Counted from the first letter of the stretch, positions 11,601-20,890 are shown. The stretch: 64,000 nucleotides of DNA from Norana najaformis (GCA_964023275.1 OZ029923.1:4600229-4664228); one strand, 5' to 3'. Numbers and translations: made by a program. Notes: generated by a model not told the origin, from the letters alone.

Positions 11601-11847
11601 AGTAGGTCGACGGCGGTCTCTGGCGGGATAGGAAGTCCGACTGGATGTCCGTCATCAGGGAGTGGCTGTTCGAGGAAGGCGAGGAAGAGGTGTCGTTGAA
11701 GTCGACGTCGCTGTGACGCCGCAGGTTCGAGGCGCGTCTACCGTGAAGGAACCTGATCGATTTCCAGCTGTGCCCGTGCATCAGGGAGTGGCAGCATGTA
11801 AGGAATAGGATCAGCAGGAACGCCGAGAGCTTGCCGGAGGCTGTCAT
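8674..11847 (-). CDS. Intronless multi-pass membrane protein, 1057 aa, possible UL36-protease-like C-terminal domain
   Basis: A single uninterrupted frame with a fair start context (GAAGCCATGA). Residues 5-20 form a hydrophobic signal-peptide-like segment. Residues ~25-263 are Cys-rich and probably extracellular, with N-glycosylation sequons near 51, 181, 209 and 229. Hydrophobic segments suggest about eight to nine membrane spans, near 265-289, 380-402, 436-462, 529-551, 587-648 (two or three) and 734-780 (one or two). A Cys/Trp-rich loop lies at 354-379 (RCCIHWWGEW...NCCRDTAACRRWW). Residues ~841-1025 form a separate globular region: a Cys at 858, a helix ending NKLAAAAFL, an acidic LDDETVLRQW, then GVLVTIGNTSFALC and a FNSASHG motif with His 994, followed by AVMVAADF. 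Spacing and hydrophobic pattern recall herpesvirus UL36/UL48-type cysteine deubiquitinases (Cys ... LVTV ... FDSHS), but the usual DSH is NSASH, so activity is doubtful. I do not recognise the transmembrane part. The reading frame is conspicuously richer in GC than its flanks. No operon-like partner is seen. Confidence 0.9.
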   Translation of the reverse strand: MTASGKLSAFLLILFLTCCHSLMHGHSWKSIRFLHGRRASNLRRHSDVDFNDTSSSPSSNSHSLMTDIQSDFLSRQRPPSTYFQGCPTDCLVHVENLRRVRSTFHSVVVDSQTPIVHFRLNFVDYATPIMETYPYMSNSYLASRWVWASESYGRRILGLPLDGDVLSLYILDESRTRLSVNLSTSPANCLVMYSPECRLRAVRNVLIHNVTNVEQIRYRRDYLCHYAINNTDCGVSRLVHRCCETDEYRRGDVACETYTGNGREMTTLLYTVYVLAGIVTLFSPVILLRIKMTLKFSSVTKFFRASLKHGITGQRNYVIRISSRQLIDLSDKQPFSLPVAVFRLLFHGYGEGRCCIHWWGEWPHQPNCCRDTAACRRWWFVFTKVIGVLLIYPIAIYSAVALYGPKLSLYRDLVNHTRGSDLYDPISLDVNLLGSILTASGDWGVIAWVLFSFCAFIYTTTILSWPDNPLERCLLRYEGKRPFEQPYVMHRRLTKSYKSILFNLAYGPYPTKRHFFRVPWFPWGIRRVGRFLIAVLSLVPIVNICFTTFMYDAKIFDKEATNTAPDKDEAVEKLSLKRPPCRLVCKWCLAAVVWLGFVLILAGYCTTVFLMVQFLLSVVFFVVLGSVLNASLVLPWVGFAGVIAFYLNDHLSVINAEHCQILRLIDENSPRISAVEDIEGEVFRQKGIVQVLKTHNLGAVKFIDADNTAFVSKELYYSVCADLKQGWSSISRRIFVRLFLILAFTSFLFAATSAMSLFVGSQTPVWLLAVVGSALPKALEVYAARRSVRPDPVSKWAKVVPDILDRHIRVDRTKCLDEAEGELTTYDVRPIGLLEMDLPQMTVQRTLRLWKFTWSVSCDQQTAAAETFLVALANKLAAAAFLTQVITRAFSTRLDDETVLRQWCLMAENCIIDGSTTVSNINGTPLGSVQLFPPEVHPLVSTFDAGNTVDSVVDAINRELYGPFTKGVLVTIGNTSFALCKLDNQVIAFNSASHGDQATDFFGAVMVAADFNTQNLQSTVKYLIDPYRPDAVPVYSIVPVEGFVFKSPEILEIESVV

Positions 11848-12330
11848 GGCTTCGACACCTCAGAGGATTTAGCCAAAGAAAAAACAGAATGAGTATACGC
11901 TAGCTCACGGGAAACGGGTTCGATTTCTGTCTTGCCCTGGCCATGTTCTTCGCCACCCTTAGCTTCTTCTTCTACATTGGCATCGTTGCACTTGAGTGAT
12001 CGTCACTGAACCGTGAACGGAAGGACTATCGTCGGAACCCAGTCGAGACATGACCTTGCGAGCAGCTTCCTGTTTTCCAATAAAAAAAACAACCGCGCGA
12101 GTTTAAAGACCGTGATTAATTAAGTAGTTCATAATTGTAATTAAGGCGTTAGTAAGTAAGATTGAGCTCCTCACTGACAAAAAAGAACATTAATGGAACC
12201 AAGACAAAGTAAAAGCGCTACATAAGACAAAATAGTTATTAGACATAATATACACGAATAATGTTTGCATACACATAAAAGGTATATATGTGTATATATG
12301 CATATATATTATATATGTATACATGCATAC
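11848..12330. other. 5' flank of the membrane-protein gene
   Basis: Holds the likely promoter and 5' UTR of the minus-strand gene ending at 11847. I see no clear TATA box at a typical distance and no coding exon. CTTGCCCTGGCC at 11931 is GC-rich, and the rest becomes AT-rich towards 12250. Confidence 0.4.
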
Positions 12331-12338
12331 CTCTTTCA

Positions 12339-12576
12339 CAGATCCTATCCTGACACCCCTTCTTCCTCTTATCTCTCTCTCCTCTCCAACCCCAAATACC
12401 ACCCCACCCCCGTAGCTGCCACGCTCTCTCCGTCTGACTTTCGGATCCTGACCTGCAACCGAACCCTTTTGCCTATCGATTTTGTTTTGACTGAGCGCCT
12501 GGGAATAAGCTGGTCCCCGCGGCGCGGCTTTCGTTGGGCGCTGTAGAAATCTCGGAATTACGATTACGATTACGAT
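12339..12576 (+). mobile_element. LINE 3' end, GATTAC-tail family (copy 3)
   Basis: One of the best-preserved copies. It starts FHRSYPDTPSSSYLSL in the plus frame and contains TTTTGTTTTGACTGA and TTCGTTGGGCGCTGTAGAAA. It ends in a clean (GATTAC)n tail at about 12553-12576. Confidence 0.8.
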
Positions 12577-13067
12577 GCATGTATTTGGCACTTAGGCTAA
12601 GCAAGTGCATTATGAGTCACATGAATATTCATGACGACCTAAGCTATGGAATTTCCGGGCTTAGAGGGTAGATACGAAGAGCTGTCAGTACTCTTCACCA
12701 CAACCTTGTACCCGGCCCACATTGATCAAGTTGTTTACCTCAAAGCGGGCGTTTTATTGTTTGGCTGGGTAGTTTAAACCTAGCCCTTGCGGACACGATT
12801 TCATCTACTGTAGGCCGGTGAATAACCTTTGACCTCCCTGATGCAGTTATCGTTAGGTGCTGAGAATTTCGGAGATAAATTTACATTTGTACATATGCGC
12901 CTACGTTTATAGATCACTGTTCTGTTCGTTAGCGCCATCGATTGATGCTTCTTCGTTGTATACCGGGGCTATTTACGATACAGAAATAGATCTCCCGAAG
13001 GACATTATGTTATCTATTATATATTCTCCATCTATTCTCTGTATTATAATTTGAGTATGTATGTGTG

Positions 13068-13197
13068 TAATTGTAATTTGTAATTCAAGATTTATAAAGC
13101 GCCTATTGGAGAATACACTCAGCAGGGGCGCTCCCGACCTGAACAAGTAAAATCACTGTTAAACAGTAGCCTTCAGGCGCCTGCGGAACCCTGAGAG

Positions 13198-13200
<3 letters not shown>
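13068..13200 (-). mobile_element. Retroposon 3' end, family G (ATTTATAAAGCGCC)
   Basis: Tail AATTGTAATTTGTAATTC, then GATTTATAAAGCGCCTATTG and ACTCAGCAGGGGCGCTCCC. Related ends occur at 18605, 34955, 35222, 36275, 48000 and 61905. It is read on the minus strand, so the tail is at the left. Confidence 0.55.
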
Positions 13201-13257
<57 letters not shown>

Positions 13258-13320
13258 CAGACAGAGAGACAGACAGAGAGACAGAGAGACAGAAAGAGAG
13301 ACAGAGACAGAGAGAGAGAG
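13196..13320. repeat. (GA)n microsatellite with GACA interruptions
   Basis: Pure AG dinucleotides at 13198-13247, then AGACAG variants. The Ser/Leu ORFs on the other strand are artefacts of it. Confidence 0.95.
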
Positions 13321-13529
13321 GAGCTGGAGTCGCAGACTATGCATAAGAAATAAACTGAAGTACATACATGCGTGTTTCTGGGCATTTATATAGGGCCATT
13401 TGAGAATAACAAAATACAAGGACGCATAGCAAGGCTATCGAAAGATCTCAATGTGGGACGAGTGTCTCAGTAGCTGTCTGTCGGAAAAGTACTGAATTCA
13501 GAGGAAGATTTTGCAATAAAAGCGATCCA

Positions 13530-13610
13530 CACATTCTGTGTGTGTGCTTGCGTGTGCATGTGTGTGCGCGTTTGTGTGCGTGTGTGTCTGTGTGTATGTG
13601 TGTTGTATAT
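13530..13610. repeat. (GT)n-rich tract
   Basis: Imperfect TG dinucleotide run (TGTGTGTGCTTGCGTGTGC type). No other feature is seen. Confidence 0.8.
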
Positions 13611-13744
13611 ATTTGTCCAACGATGAGCCTTGTCCGTTGGCTCTAGACTGCGAATATGTAGGACGAAGGCAAAACAAGTCACTTGGTATTCAAAGGTTGC
13701 AACACTTCGAACTGTACAGACATACTGAATTTAGCTGACATCTG

Positions 13745-14145
13745 TCTTCAGTAATCCTCTTCTCTGTCCTCTCCTCTCCTCCTCTCTCCTCTCTTCTCCT
13801 CTGCTCTCCTCTGCCGTCCTCTCCTCTCCTCTGCCATCCTCTGCTCTGCTCTGCCATCCTCTGCTCTGCTCTGCTCTGCTCTGCCATCCTCTGCTCTGCT
13901 CTGCTCTCCTCTGCCATCCTCTGCTCTGCTCTGCTCTCCTCTGCCATCCTCTGCTGTGCTCTGTTGTGCTCTGCTGTCTGCTCTGCTTTCCTCTGCCATC
14001 CTCTGCTCTGCTCTGATCTGCTCTGCTCTGCTCTCCTCTGCCATCCTCTGCTCTCTTATGCCATCCTCTGCTCTCCTCTGCCATCCTCTGCTCTCCTCTG
14101 CTCTCTGCTCTGCTCTCCTCTGCTCTCCTCTGCTCTGCTTGTCTT
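13745..14145. repeat. CTCTGCTCTC / GCCATCCTCTG minisatellite
   Basis: About 400 bp of pyrimidine-rich 5-bp steps (CTCTG, CTCTC) with a recurrent CTCTGCCATCCTCTG marker. It is open in several frames on both strands because it contains no A-rich stops; these are not genes. Confidence 0.9.
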
Positions 14146-14149
14146 GCGG

Positions 14150-14700
14150 CGTCTTAAACGACCGAGTATGAGCTTAATCGTGACGCAGTAATATTACTTC
14201 ATACAGAACATTCATGTGGCGCCTTTTAAAGACCCATTGTGAGCTCCGCGGTCCGTCGCTGGGGCATCTCCCGGGGCGCATCTGCGATCATCTCTCGCGT
14301 CATCTCGTGACGATAACGGCCCGGAATCGTCTGGACGCCTCACCCTCCATACCTGCCGCAGCATCTGACCGATGCAGATTAGAAATCAGAATTAATTAGC
14401 CACTCTCGGCCGCTGCGCTTCGGCGATTCCGAATCTCTTTAGTAACCATGGCAACAGCTGTGTCGTCATAATTCATCTCTACCCGTCGTAACAAAGACCG
14501 GCTTTGGGGGGGGGGGGGGGGTGACGAGGTCAGGGCGGCGGCGTGGGAGGTCGATGGAGGAGGAAGGCTTCTCATTGTTCTCGCGCGGGAGGAGCACTGG
14601 TCACGTGATAGAAAGGCGCAGATGCGATATAAATGCCCGGATACATGTGTGTATTTTGTTTTATTATACATTATACGCATACATAATTATATGTAATATT
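14150..14700. other. GC-richer spacer with poly(G), no gene recognised
   Basis: Includes a run of about 15 G at 14507-14521. Short ORFs exist in both directions but none has a recognisable motif or splice context. Confidence 0.4.
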
Positions 14701-14710
14701 AAGATAGACC

Positions 14711-14715
<5 letters not shown>

Positions 14716-14745
<30 letters not shown>

Positions 14746-15022
14746 TTTTTTCTCTCTATCTATCTGTCTATATATATATATAATATCTGTCTGTCTGTCT
14801 GCAGGCCTGTATGTCTGTTTGTCTGTCTATATGTATATATATGTCTATCTATCTGTCTGTCTGTATGTCTGTCTCTCTCTGTTTGTATATACGTATATCT
14901 GTCTGTCTGCCTGTCTGTCTGTATGTCTGTCTGTCTTCTCTGTCTGTCTGTATATATATATAATTATACATATATATATATATATAAATATATATCTGTC
15001 TGCCTGTAGGTCTTTATGTCTG

Positions 15023-15067
<45 letters not shown>

Positions 15068-15075
15068 GTCTATCT
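14716..15075. repeat. Compound (TA)n / (CTGT)n microsatellites
   Basis: Alternating TA runs (14717-14742, 14775-14782, 14951-14994) and CTGT/CTAT tetranucleotides up to about 15075. Cys/Leu/Ser/Val ORFs here are repeat translation. Confidence 0.93.
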
Positions 15076-15369
15076 CTCTGGTCAGTGGTCAGTCTCATTG
15101 TTCTTGCGCAGAAGGGAGCACTAGTCACGTGACTGAGCACACGCGTGGGGGGAACAATGCATCGCTGCAGTCTGCGGTCATCCGTGCATTTCCGCATAAT
15201 AGGCATCGTAATCGTCGTCATGGCTGTTACGCCAGTCGTCATGACAATTAGACCAGTCATCGCCACTCCGTCACGATTATTCAGTCGGTAGGTGGATGGA
15301 AATTTCGGTCGTTATTTCGACGGTTGATGACAGCGATATTTCATCTTGTCAAAGAGTCAAGAGCTTCCT

Positions 15370-15370
15370 C

Positions 15371-15401
<31 letters not shown>

Positions 15402-15402
15402 A
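15370..15402. repeat. (TTTA)n tail of a retroposon remnant
   Basis: Eight TTTA units followed by AAGCACTTGTAACGCGCAATGTCAG and GAGGCGCG. Probably the minus-strand tail and 3' end of another short element, now decayed. Confidence 0.5.
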
Positions 15403-15530
15403 GCACTTGTAACGCGCAATGTCAGTACACCTGAATCTGAGGCGCGGTCTATGTTCGCTAGGGGCCAAGATGGAATCACACAAAAGCCAGGATGAAGTAG
15501 TAATGTAGTAGTAGAAGTAGTGTAGTAGTA

Positions 15531-15682
15531 TTCTCACTTTCCGGTTCAATGCCAAACACCATCCACCGTCTGCATGACTGTCTGCCTGCCTGACTCGTGG
15601 ATCTTGATCTCGAACCGAGACCTTACTGCCTATCGATTTTTGTTTTGACTGAGCGCCTGTGAATAAGCTGGTTTCCGTGACT
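15531..15682 (+). mobile_element. LINE 3' end, GATTAC-tail family (copy 4)
   Basis: Shorter copy with TCTTGATCTCGAACCGAGAC, TATCGATTTTTGTTTTGACT and GAATAAGCTGGTTTCC. It lacks the terminal GGGCGCTGTAGAAA, so the 3' end is lost. Confidence 0.65.
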
Positions 15683-15960
15683 TAGCATTAGTAGACAAAA
15701 TACATGACATCTGCAAATTGCATGCATCGTTCATGTATATATGAACTTCGCTCGTGCAAGCCCCTGAAGCCTGGTAGATTACTGGAATTTAATTTGATCT
15801 TGAAGGCGATTCAAATTTTATATTTAGGCCACTTGTCTCTTGATGATTGGAGTCAAATCATTTGACTGTAATTTTTAACGACTATTTGCAGTAAATCCTA
15901 CATTAGGCTGACGCAACTTTCGTTACATACAGTGATGTGGACAGGGTAAAGTGGTACTGA
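15683..15960. other. Unassigned spacer
   Basis: No exon or repeat recognised. Just to the right, the 27-bp block GGCAGAATCAAAAGTTGGCA.. occurs twice (15989 and 16024) as a short direct duplication beside the hAT fragment. Confidence 0.4.
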
Positions 15961-16037
15961 CATATCGAGTGACTATGCGGGCGTCCTGGACTGGCAGAAT
16001 CAAAAGTTGGCAGCCCTAGGTAAGGCAGAATCAAAAG

Positions 16038-16625
16038 TTGGCAGCCCTGGATATATATGAAGCAATCACGGGCAAAGTCAGAGAGGACAAACTTCAGCAA
16101 CTTAAAGCTGGATTTGCCAAGCAACGAAATTTGTTTCTTAATACTGATAAGTGTAGCGTAGATTCGGTACGAGCAAGTTTTTTAATAAGTGAAATGAGCG
16201 CCAAATCATGGCCAATTCATAAAAAATGTTTTGTGAAAGCTAGTGAAATTTTATGTCCCGAGAAGAAGAAAGTTTTTGAAGGTGTGAGCTTGTCTGCCAA
16301 TACAGTTGCCAGCAGGATTACAAATTTAGCAGATGAAGTGCAAAAGCAATTATTTCAAATGGCACAAAGCTTTCAAGCATTTTAATTGCTCTTGATGAAA
16401 GTATAGATATGCATCAGACACGGCACAGTCTGCAGTCTATTAGAGGTGAAGATTGTGATTTGAATATAATCGAAGAATTGCTCACCTTGATACCACTGAA
16501 GGCATGACATATTTCAAGGACTGGATAAAGCTGGGCTACCATGGAACAAACTTGTATCTTCAATGAGAGATTGTTTGAACCAGCGGAGAAAGGGCTTATG
16601 AACAGCAGCGAAATAAATAAAGAAA
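16038..16625 (+). pseudogene. Decayed hAT transposase fragment (ZBED5/GTF2IRD2-like)
   Basis: The plus frame from 16038 reads GFAKQRNLFLNT, then VRASFLISEMSAKSWPI, VKASEILCPEKKKVFEGVSL, and SANTVASRITNLADEVQKQL. This is the order and wording of the hAT transposase region found in ZBED5, SCAND3 and GTF2IRD2-type proteins (VRASF.VA..IAKSG.PF..G.FVK..., VSLS.NTV..RI..L). The frame stops at 16385. The homology continues in another frame from about 16387 (IALDESIDMHQTRHS) and in a third from about 16499 (HDIFQGLDKAGLPWNKL). At least two frameshifts therefore break it, and the BED finger and C-terminal dimerisation region are missing. Inactive transposon debris, with no terminal repeats seen. Confidence 0.8.
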
Positions 16626-16984
16626 CTGTACCTTCAGCAGAAGATATATGAACAATGGCAGTGGGGGAATGATCAGGAACGAAACGTGTGGGGAAAAGTA
16701 GTGGGGGAGCTGGGTCGATGGGCACCTTAGTGAAGATTCATGGCGTCGCTTGTATCCATTTGCGTGATCTGTGCTTCTGACAGTTTCAGAATACCGCGAA
16801 ATAATTTTGAATTATCAGAAGCGCTTGTTATAATCGCATGATGAGTGCCTCAGTGAACTTCGCCGGCTGCTGCTGCTGCTGCTGAGGGGGCAGGAAAGAA
16901 TAGGATGCTGAAAGGGACGAGAGGCGGATTAGCTGCTGAGACGGAATAATGGCGGAGCCACGTGGCCATTGTTGACCTGGATCA

Positions 16985-17190
16985 GTCACAAGTCTCTCTG
17001 TGTCTCTGTGTGCGTGTGTCTCTCCTCCTTTCTGTCTCGCTCCTGTCTCTCTCCCTCTCTCGTTCGGTCTGTCTATCCTATTTTCCTTTCTCTCTCTCTC
17101 TCTGTTTCTATCTCTCCCTCCCTCACTTTTTCTTTCTTCCCTCACACACACTCTCTCTTTCTCCGTCTCTGTGTCTGTCTGTCTGTCTGT
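16985..17190. repeat. CT-rich low-complexity tract
   Basis: TCTC/CTGT/CCCT-rich sequence. Both strands are open for 70-120 codons by composition only. Confidence 0.85.
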
Positions 17191-17269
17191 CTTCATTGAA
17201 GAAGGCTGATCTCACTACAGAGCGTATAACACACATTAACAATTACGTGACGACCTCACCGGCCGGGCC

Positions 17270-17720
17270 ACAAGACTGACCACATTAGAATGGTCACAAT
17301 ACATTGACCACTGCAGACTGACCACGTGCCACAGAAACACAGCTACGAACTGCTCATTAGAGATTCACTATTAGATCGAAAGCTACCACTTGACCTTTAT
17401 ATGATGACCCTTTATATGATGACCCTTTATATGATGACCCTTTATATGATGACCCTTTATATGATGTCCCTTTATATGATGACCCTTTATATGATGACCC
17501 TTTATATGATGACCCTTTATATGATGTCCCTTTATATGATGACCCTTTATATGATGACCCTTGCGGCCTCTCCAGAAACCTAACCACTTCAGACTCATAA
17601 CTTCAGTGACCTTTCCAATTATAGATTGACCTTTACATAATGGCCAATAAGTCTTCGCCACAACACTGTCCACTCCGTATTAACCTCTACAGACTGACCA
17701 CTACCGTAATGACCCAGAGC
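17270..17720. repeat. Left arm of a TGACC-rich inverted repeat
   Basis: Repeated GACTGACCAC / TGACC blocks. The segment at 17626-17700 (TGACCTTTACATAATGGCCA, ATAAGTCTTCGCCACAA, CAGACTGACCAC) is the reverse complement, with mismatches, of 18700-18800. It contains the 15-bp array at 17394-17560. Confidence 0.7.
17394..17560. repeat. 15-bp tandem repeat, 11 copies
   Basis: Unit CCTTTATATGATGAC, almost invariant, with two copies carrying GTCC for GACC. Because 15 is a multiple of 3 it is open in several frames (MMTLY; KGSSY; GHHIK) without being coding. Confidence 0.95.
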
Positions 17721-17727
17721 TAGATAA

Positions 17728-17868
17728 GCGACACGGTGGCCGAGCGGCTAATGCGTGCACTTTCACCTCTACGAACCGGGATCATACCAGTTGACATAAT
17801 ATATCGCCAGGCCCTGGCCGTACTATGGCGCTATATAAATCATCTTATGATTATTATTATTATCGCAC
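17728..17868 (+). mobile_element. tRNA-derived SINE with (ATT)n tail
   Basis: Head with A-box-like GGTGGCCGAGCGGCTAATG and B-box-like GGGATCATACC. The short body ends ATGGCGCTATATAAATCATC followed by TTATTATTATTATT. Small, and ends in the motif common to this window's retroposons. Confidence 0.7.
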
Positions 17869-17869
17869 T

Positions 17870-18570
17870 GTCGAAACGTGCATAATCTCGAAGGTCATGA
17901 CCTTCGATATGATTGGCTCCTTAAGTCGAAAACACGTTATGTGAGGAGGAGACTGAAAACAATGGCTAAACTGGTAATTACACGCTGATTATATTACACA
18001 AAGGACCCCCTGGCATAGTCATCGTACCGATCACATAGATTGGCTCAGGTACAATTGTCAGACCACGTTGCTTTGCAATGTATCTCTCCCATCTAATCGA
18101 ATGGATTCGTGTATGAAATTCGTCGATACCATCTTTCTTATTGAGGTACTGTCCAGCTGGAAACCTGGTCGAACAACTGACCCATTATCCAGATCCACTC
18201 CAGGGAATCCGTCCAGATAATTAGAGGGTCGGTAAAGCTGAGATAAGGCGGTCAATTGCGATTCTAGCCGACACTCTTCTATAGGTACAAAGTCTGTTAA
18301 CACCAGCAGACAATAGTGTGTTAGTGTGGCCTGCAGATCGATCACGTGTATTACATAACGCAATTTGTCTAGTCCGAAGTATGAAAGCTTCGAAACTATG
18401 AAATATGGGGTATTCATACTTCGGGCATGCTCTACGAAAAGTTGGAGACTGTTTTAAAACTTTAGAGAAAGAGGCCATGTAGGGGACATTATTCCCGGAA
18501 CCCGAGCTCGGGAAAGTTTAGTTGCCCATCCCGCCTTCTAATATACATGCCAGGCCTTCAATTTTAGGCA
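17870..18570. other. Unique spacer between the inverted TGACC arms
   Basis: Contains a 119-codon minus-strand ORF at 18058-18417 (starts MNTPYFIVSKLSYFGL) with no motif I recognise and no splice context. It could be a chance frame or cargo of the foldback structure. No other signal. Confidence 0.35.
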
Positions 18571-18574
18571 TTAT

Positions 18575-18665
18575 CAATCAATCAATCAACCATTCATTCA
18601 TTCATTTAAGGTATTTATAAAGCGCCCCTTCAAGTAGCATACCAAGAGGCGCAAAAATACTTACA
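18575..18665 (-). mobile_element. Retroposon 3' end, family G, with (AATC)/(ATTC) tail
   Basis: Minus orientation: tail at the left (ATCAATCAATCAATCAACCATTCATTCATTC), then GGTATTTATAAAGCGCCCCTTCAAGTAGC. Confidence 0.6.
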
Positions 18666-18699
18666 AAGCTCTACAGTCATTTAGATAGCGTAGAGAGAG

Positions 18700-19200
18700 C
18701 CACGGATTAGTTTCTCTTGGTCAGTGGTCAGCCTGTAGGGGTCAGTATAATTGTGGTCAGTCTTGTGGTGAAGACTTATTGGCCATTATGCAAAGGTCAG
18801 TCTACAATGGTCAGTCTGGAAATGTCCATGTGAAGTTCTCAGTCTCTGGTGGTCGTAATCGTAATCCCGAGATTTCTACAGCGCTCAATGAAAGCCACGT
18901 CACGAGGACCAGCTTATTCACAGGCGCTCAGTCAAAACAAAATCGATAGGCAAAACGGGTTCGGTTCCAGGTCAAGATCCATAAGTCAGGCAGAGAGACA
19001 GCGTGGCAGCTACGGTGGGTGGTGTTTGGAGCGGAGAGAGAGAGATAAGAGGAAGAAGGGTAGCCAAGACAGGATCTGTGGAAGAGGAATGTTTTCTTGA
19101 GTGAAAGGCCAATTGCAAGCGGTGGAGCATCGATGAGTGTTTGTAGGACGGGTCAGTTTGAAATGGTCAAGTCTCTGGCCGCAGATTGACCACATTTCTA
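18700..19200. repeat. Right arm of a TGACC-rich inverted repeat, interrupted by a LINE end
   Basis: Rich in GGTCAG, the complement of the left arm. Clearest pairing is GAAGACTTATTGGCCATTAT at 18771 with the segment at about 17638-17660. The GATTAC-family LINE end at 18854-19110 sits inside this arm and so inserted after it formed. Confidence 0.65.
18854..19110 (-). mobile_element. LINE 3' end, GATTAC-tail family (copy 5)
   Basis: Tail CGTAATCGTAATCCCGAG at the left, then TTTCTACAGCGCTCAATGAA, AACAAAATCGATAGGCAAA and the inverted TCCTATCCTGA-type block near 19065. Nearly full compared with the other copies. Confidence 0.8.
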
Positions 19201-19880
19201 ATTACGATTACAATTACAAAAATTACGATTGGCTGGTGTCCTATAAATGGTCGGAGGGAGGGCGGGAAGGTCAGCAAAGGTCAACAGTTTCCCCTTGACT
19301 TCCTTAAGCCAAAGACCGTCCGCCATTTAATTTCCCCTGGGCCCTGATGCCCTAAGAAGCGTGACCTACGAAAGACCTCTCCCCAACCGCTTTAACGATC
19401 GAAACCACCTTCGAATAAGCCCGTTGATGAATTACAGTTTACGATTACCTGTAATGTAATTGAGGCATAATGCATAGTAACGTCAATTCATATCAATTAA
19501 TTGATATGAATTCAATTCATATACATCATGAGTAGTGAGCTACCTCTACAGGGGCTTGACACTATCAGCTTGCAATCGCTAAAAGTTAGGGCCTACTTAA
19601 ACGATAGGCCTAATTAGAATTTCAGTTTGTTTTTCAACGGCTGTTTACTGTTAAGACTGATATGATTAAATTAAACTGATACGATAAAATTATTCACAGT
19701 TTAGACGGCTTAACGCCTTAGAAGTAGTCAGTAGTATGTCATGTCCCGGGCACGCAGATTTCTTGTCGCCTGTTATAGTCACGATTTTGTAGCTTATTAG
19801 ATATCGAAGGCGTGGTAATTTGTCCCAACTGGCGAATAAGAGAGCCTCTTGGTAGATAGGTATATTGAACGATGCTCTGA
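19201..19880. other. AT-rich spacer
   Basis: No gene found. Note the local palindrome ATTCATATCAATTAATTGATATGAAT near 19488, perfect over about 26 bp. Confidence 0.45.
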
Positions 19881-19930
19881 ATGAATGAATGAATGAATGA
19901 ATGAATGAATGAACGAACGAAAGAATGAAG
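19878..19930. repeat. (GAAT)n microsatellite
   Basis: Eight to nine GAAT units, then GAAC/GAAA variants. Could be the tail of a lost retroposon, as GAAT tails occur on SINE family A. Confidence 0.9.
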
Positions 19931-19994
19931 AGAATACTAAATTAAGAGAAACCACAGGCCCATAGATCTGATTTTAATTTGGTAGAGCTATCCA

Positions 19995-20345
19995 CTGTCA
20001 TCCCACATGATTGTCCTGGGCAATCAGAATATGTAGATCCAAGTTGAGCGAGGGCTCAACACGATGGGAAGAGAGGTGTGTCTAAGCACATGGGCATACA
20101 CCTGCATCTACGATCCGTACATGGGGATCTTAAATGGTGTGGCGCCCAATGAAACGGGCAGCGGCGGTAAAGGATCTCACCCTATTCATTCTTGATAAAC
20201 TAGGAGCATCGTCGAGGCCATACGGTCGCTATAGAAAAACGTACACTTACACGATTGTCCTGGGCAACCAGGGTATGTAGACCGAAGTTGAGCTAGGGCT
20301 CTTACACGGTGGGAAGGGAGGGGATTGAACACATGGGGTGACAGT
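19995..20345 (+). mobile_element. Retroposon family D (copy 2) with flanking ~95-bp direct repeat
   Basis: The family D body at 20103-20245 (GGGGATCTTAAATGGTG, AAGGATCTCACCC, CCATACGGTCGCTATAGAAA) lies between two similar blocks, 19998-20092 and 20250-20340. Both contain GATTGTCCTGGGCAA, ATGTAGA(T/C)C and AGTTGAGC(G/T)AGGGCTC. The block is probably the family's own 5' part, so this may be two tandem or template-switched copies. Confidence 0.65.
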
Positions 20346-20889
20346 TACTTCAACCCTTGGTTTGGTGTAAAAATTCACTGGCGACCGTGAAATCCGTTCT
20401 GGACGTCAGTAATTAGTAAGATGTCACCCCACCTTTGCAGAATCTGCTGACATTAGCATCCGATCGGTGACGAGAGGAACGCAATATGGGTAGGGCAATT
20501 CTAAGGGTAGCTTCCCCTTCTTCATCCTCCTTTTGAAGCCATCTTCGAGCGACAAATGAGCGACATAGGGCTATTACGATAAAATCATTGACTTGGGGCA
20601 GCAGTGATACCGGGCGATTATGGGCAGATGTCTTGATCGAGAGTGATGATGGGTTACCCCACAGCTGAACAGGTGCATTGAATCAGCCCGATGCTCTTAA
20701 TGACCTGAGCACTGTTCTTCGCCGAATGTCTCGTCCTGAAATGTGAAGTCAGTTTCAGATGTCTGCCAAGAGAGCTAGAGGCTGTGGGGGCCTATCACTA
20801 AAATATACTAGAACGTCTCCAGACGAGTGGGTGAATCTCGTCACAAGAGTTAGTTAGGCCTACAATGCCGGCATATGCTTACATCTGCA

Positions 20890-20890
<1 letters not shown>
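20346..20890. other. Unassigned spacer
   Basis: No exon, RNA or mobile-element feature recognised. Confidence 0.4.

Noticed and set aside
18058-18417. 119-codon minus ORF as a gene
   Set aside because: No motif, no splice or promoter context. Kept only as a note inside the inverted repeat.
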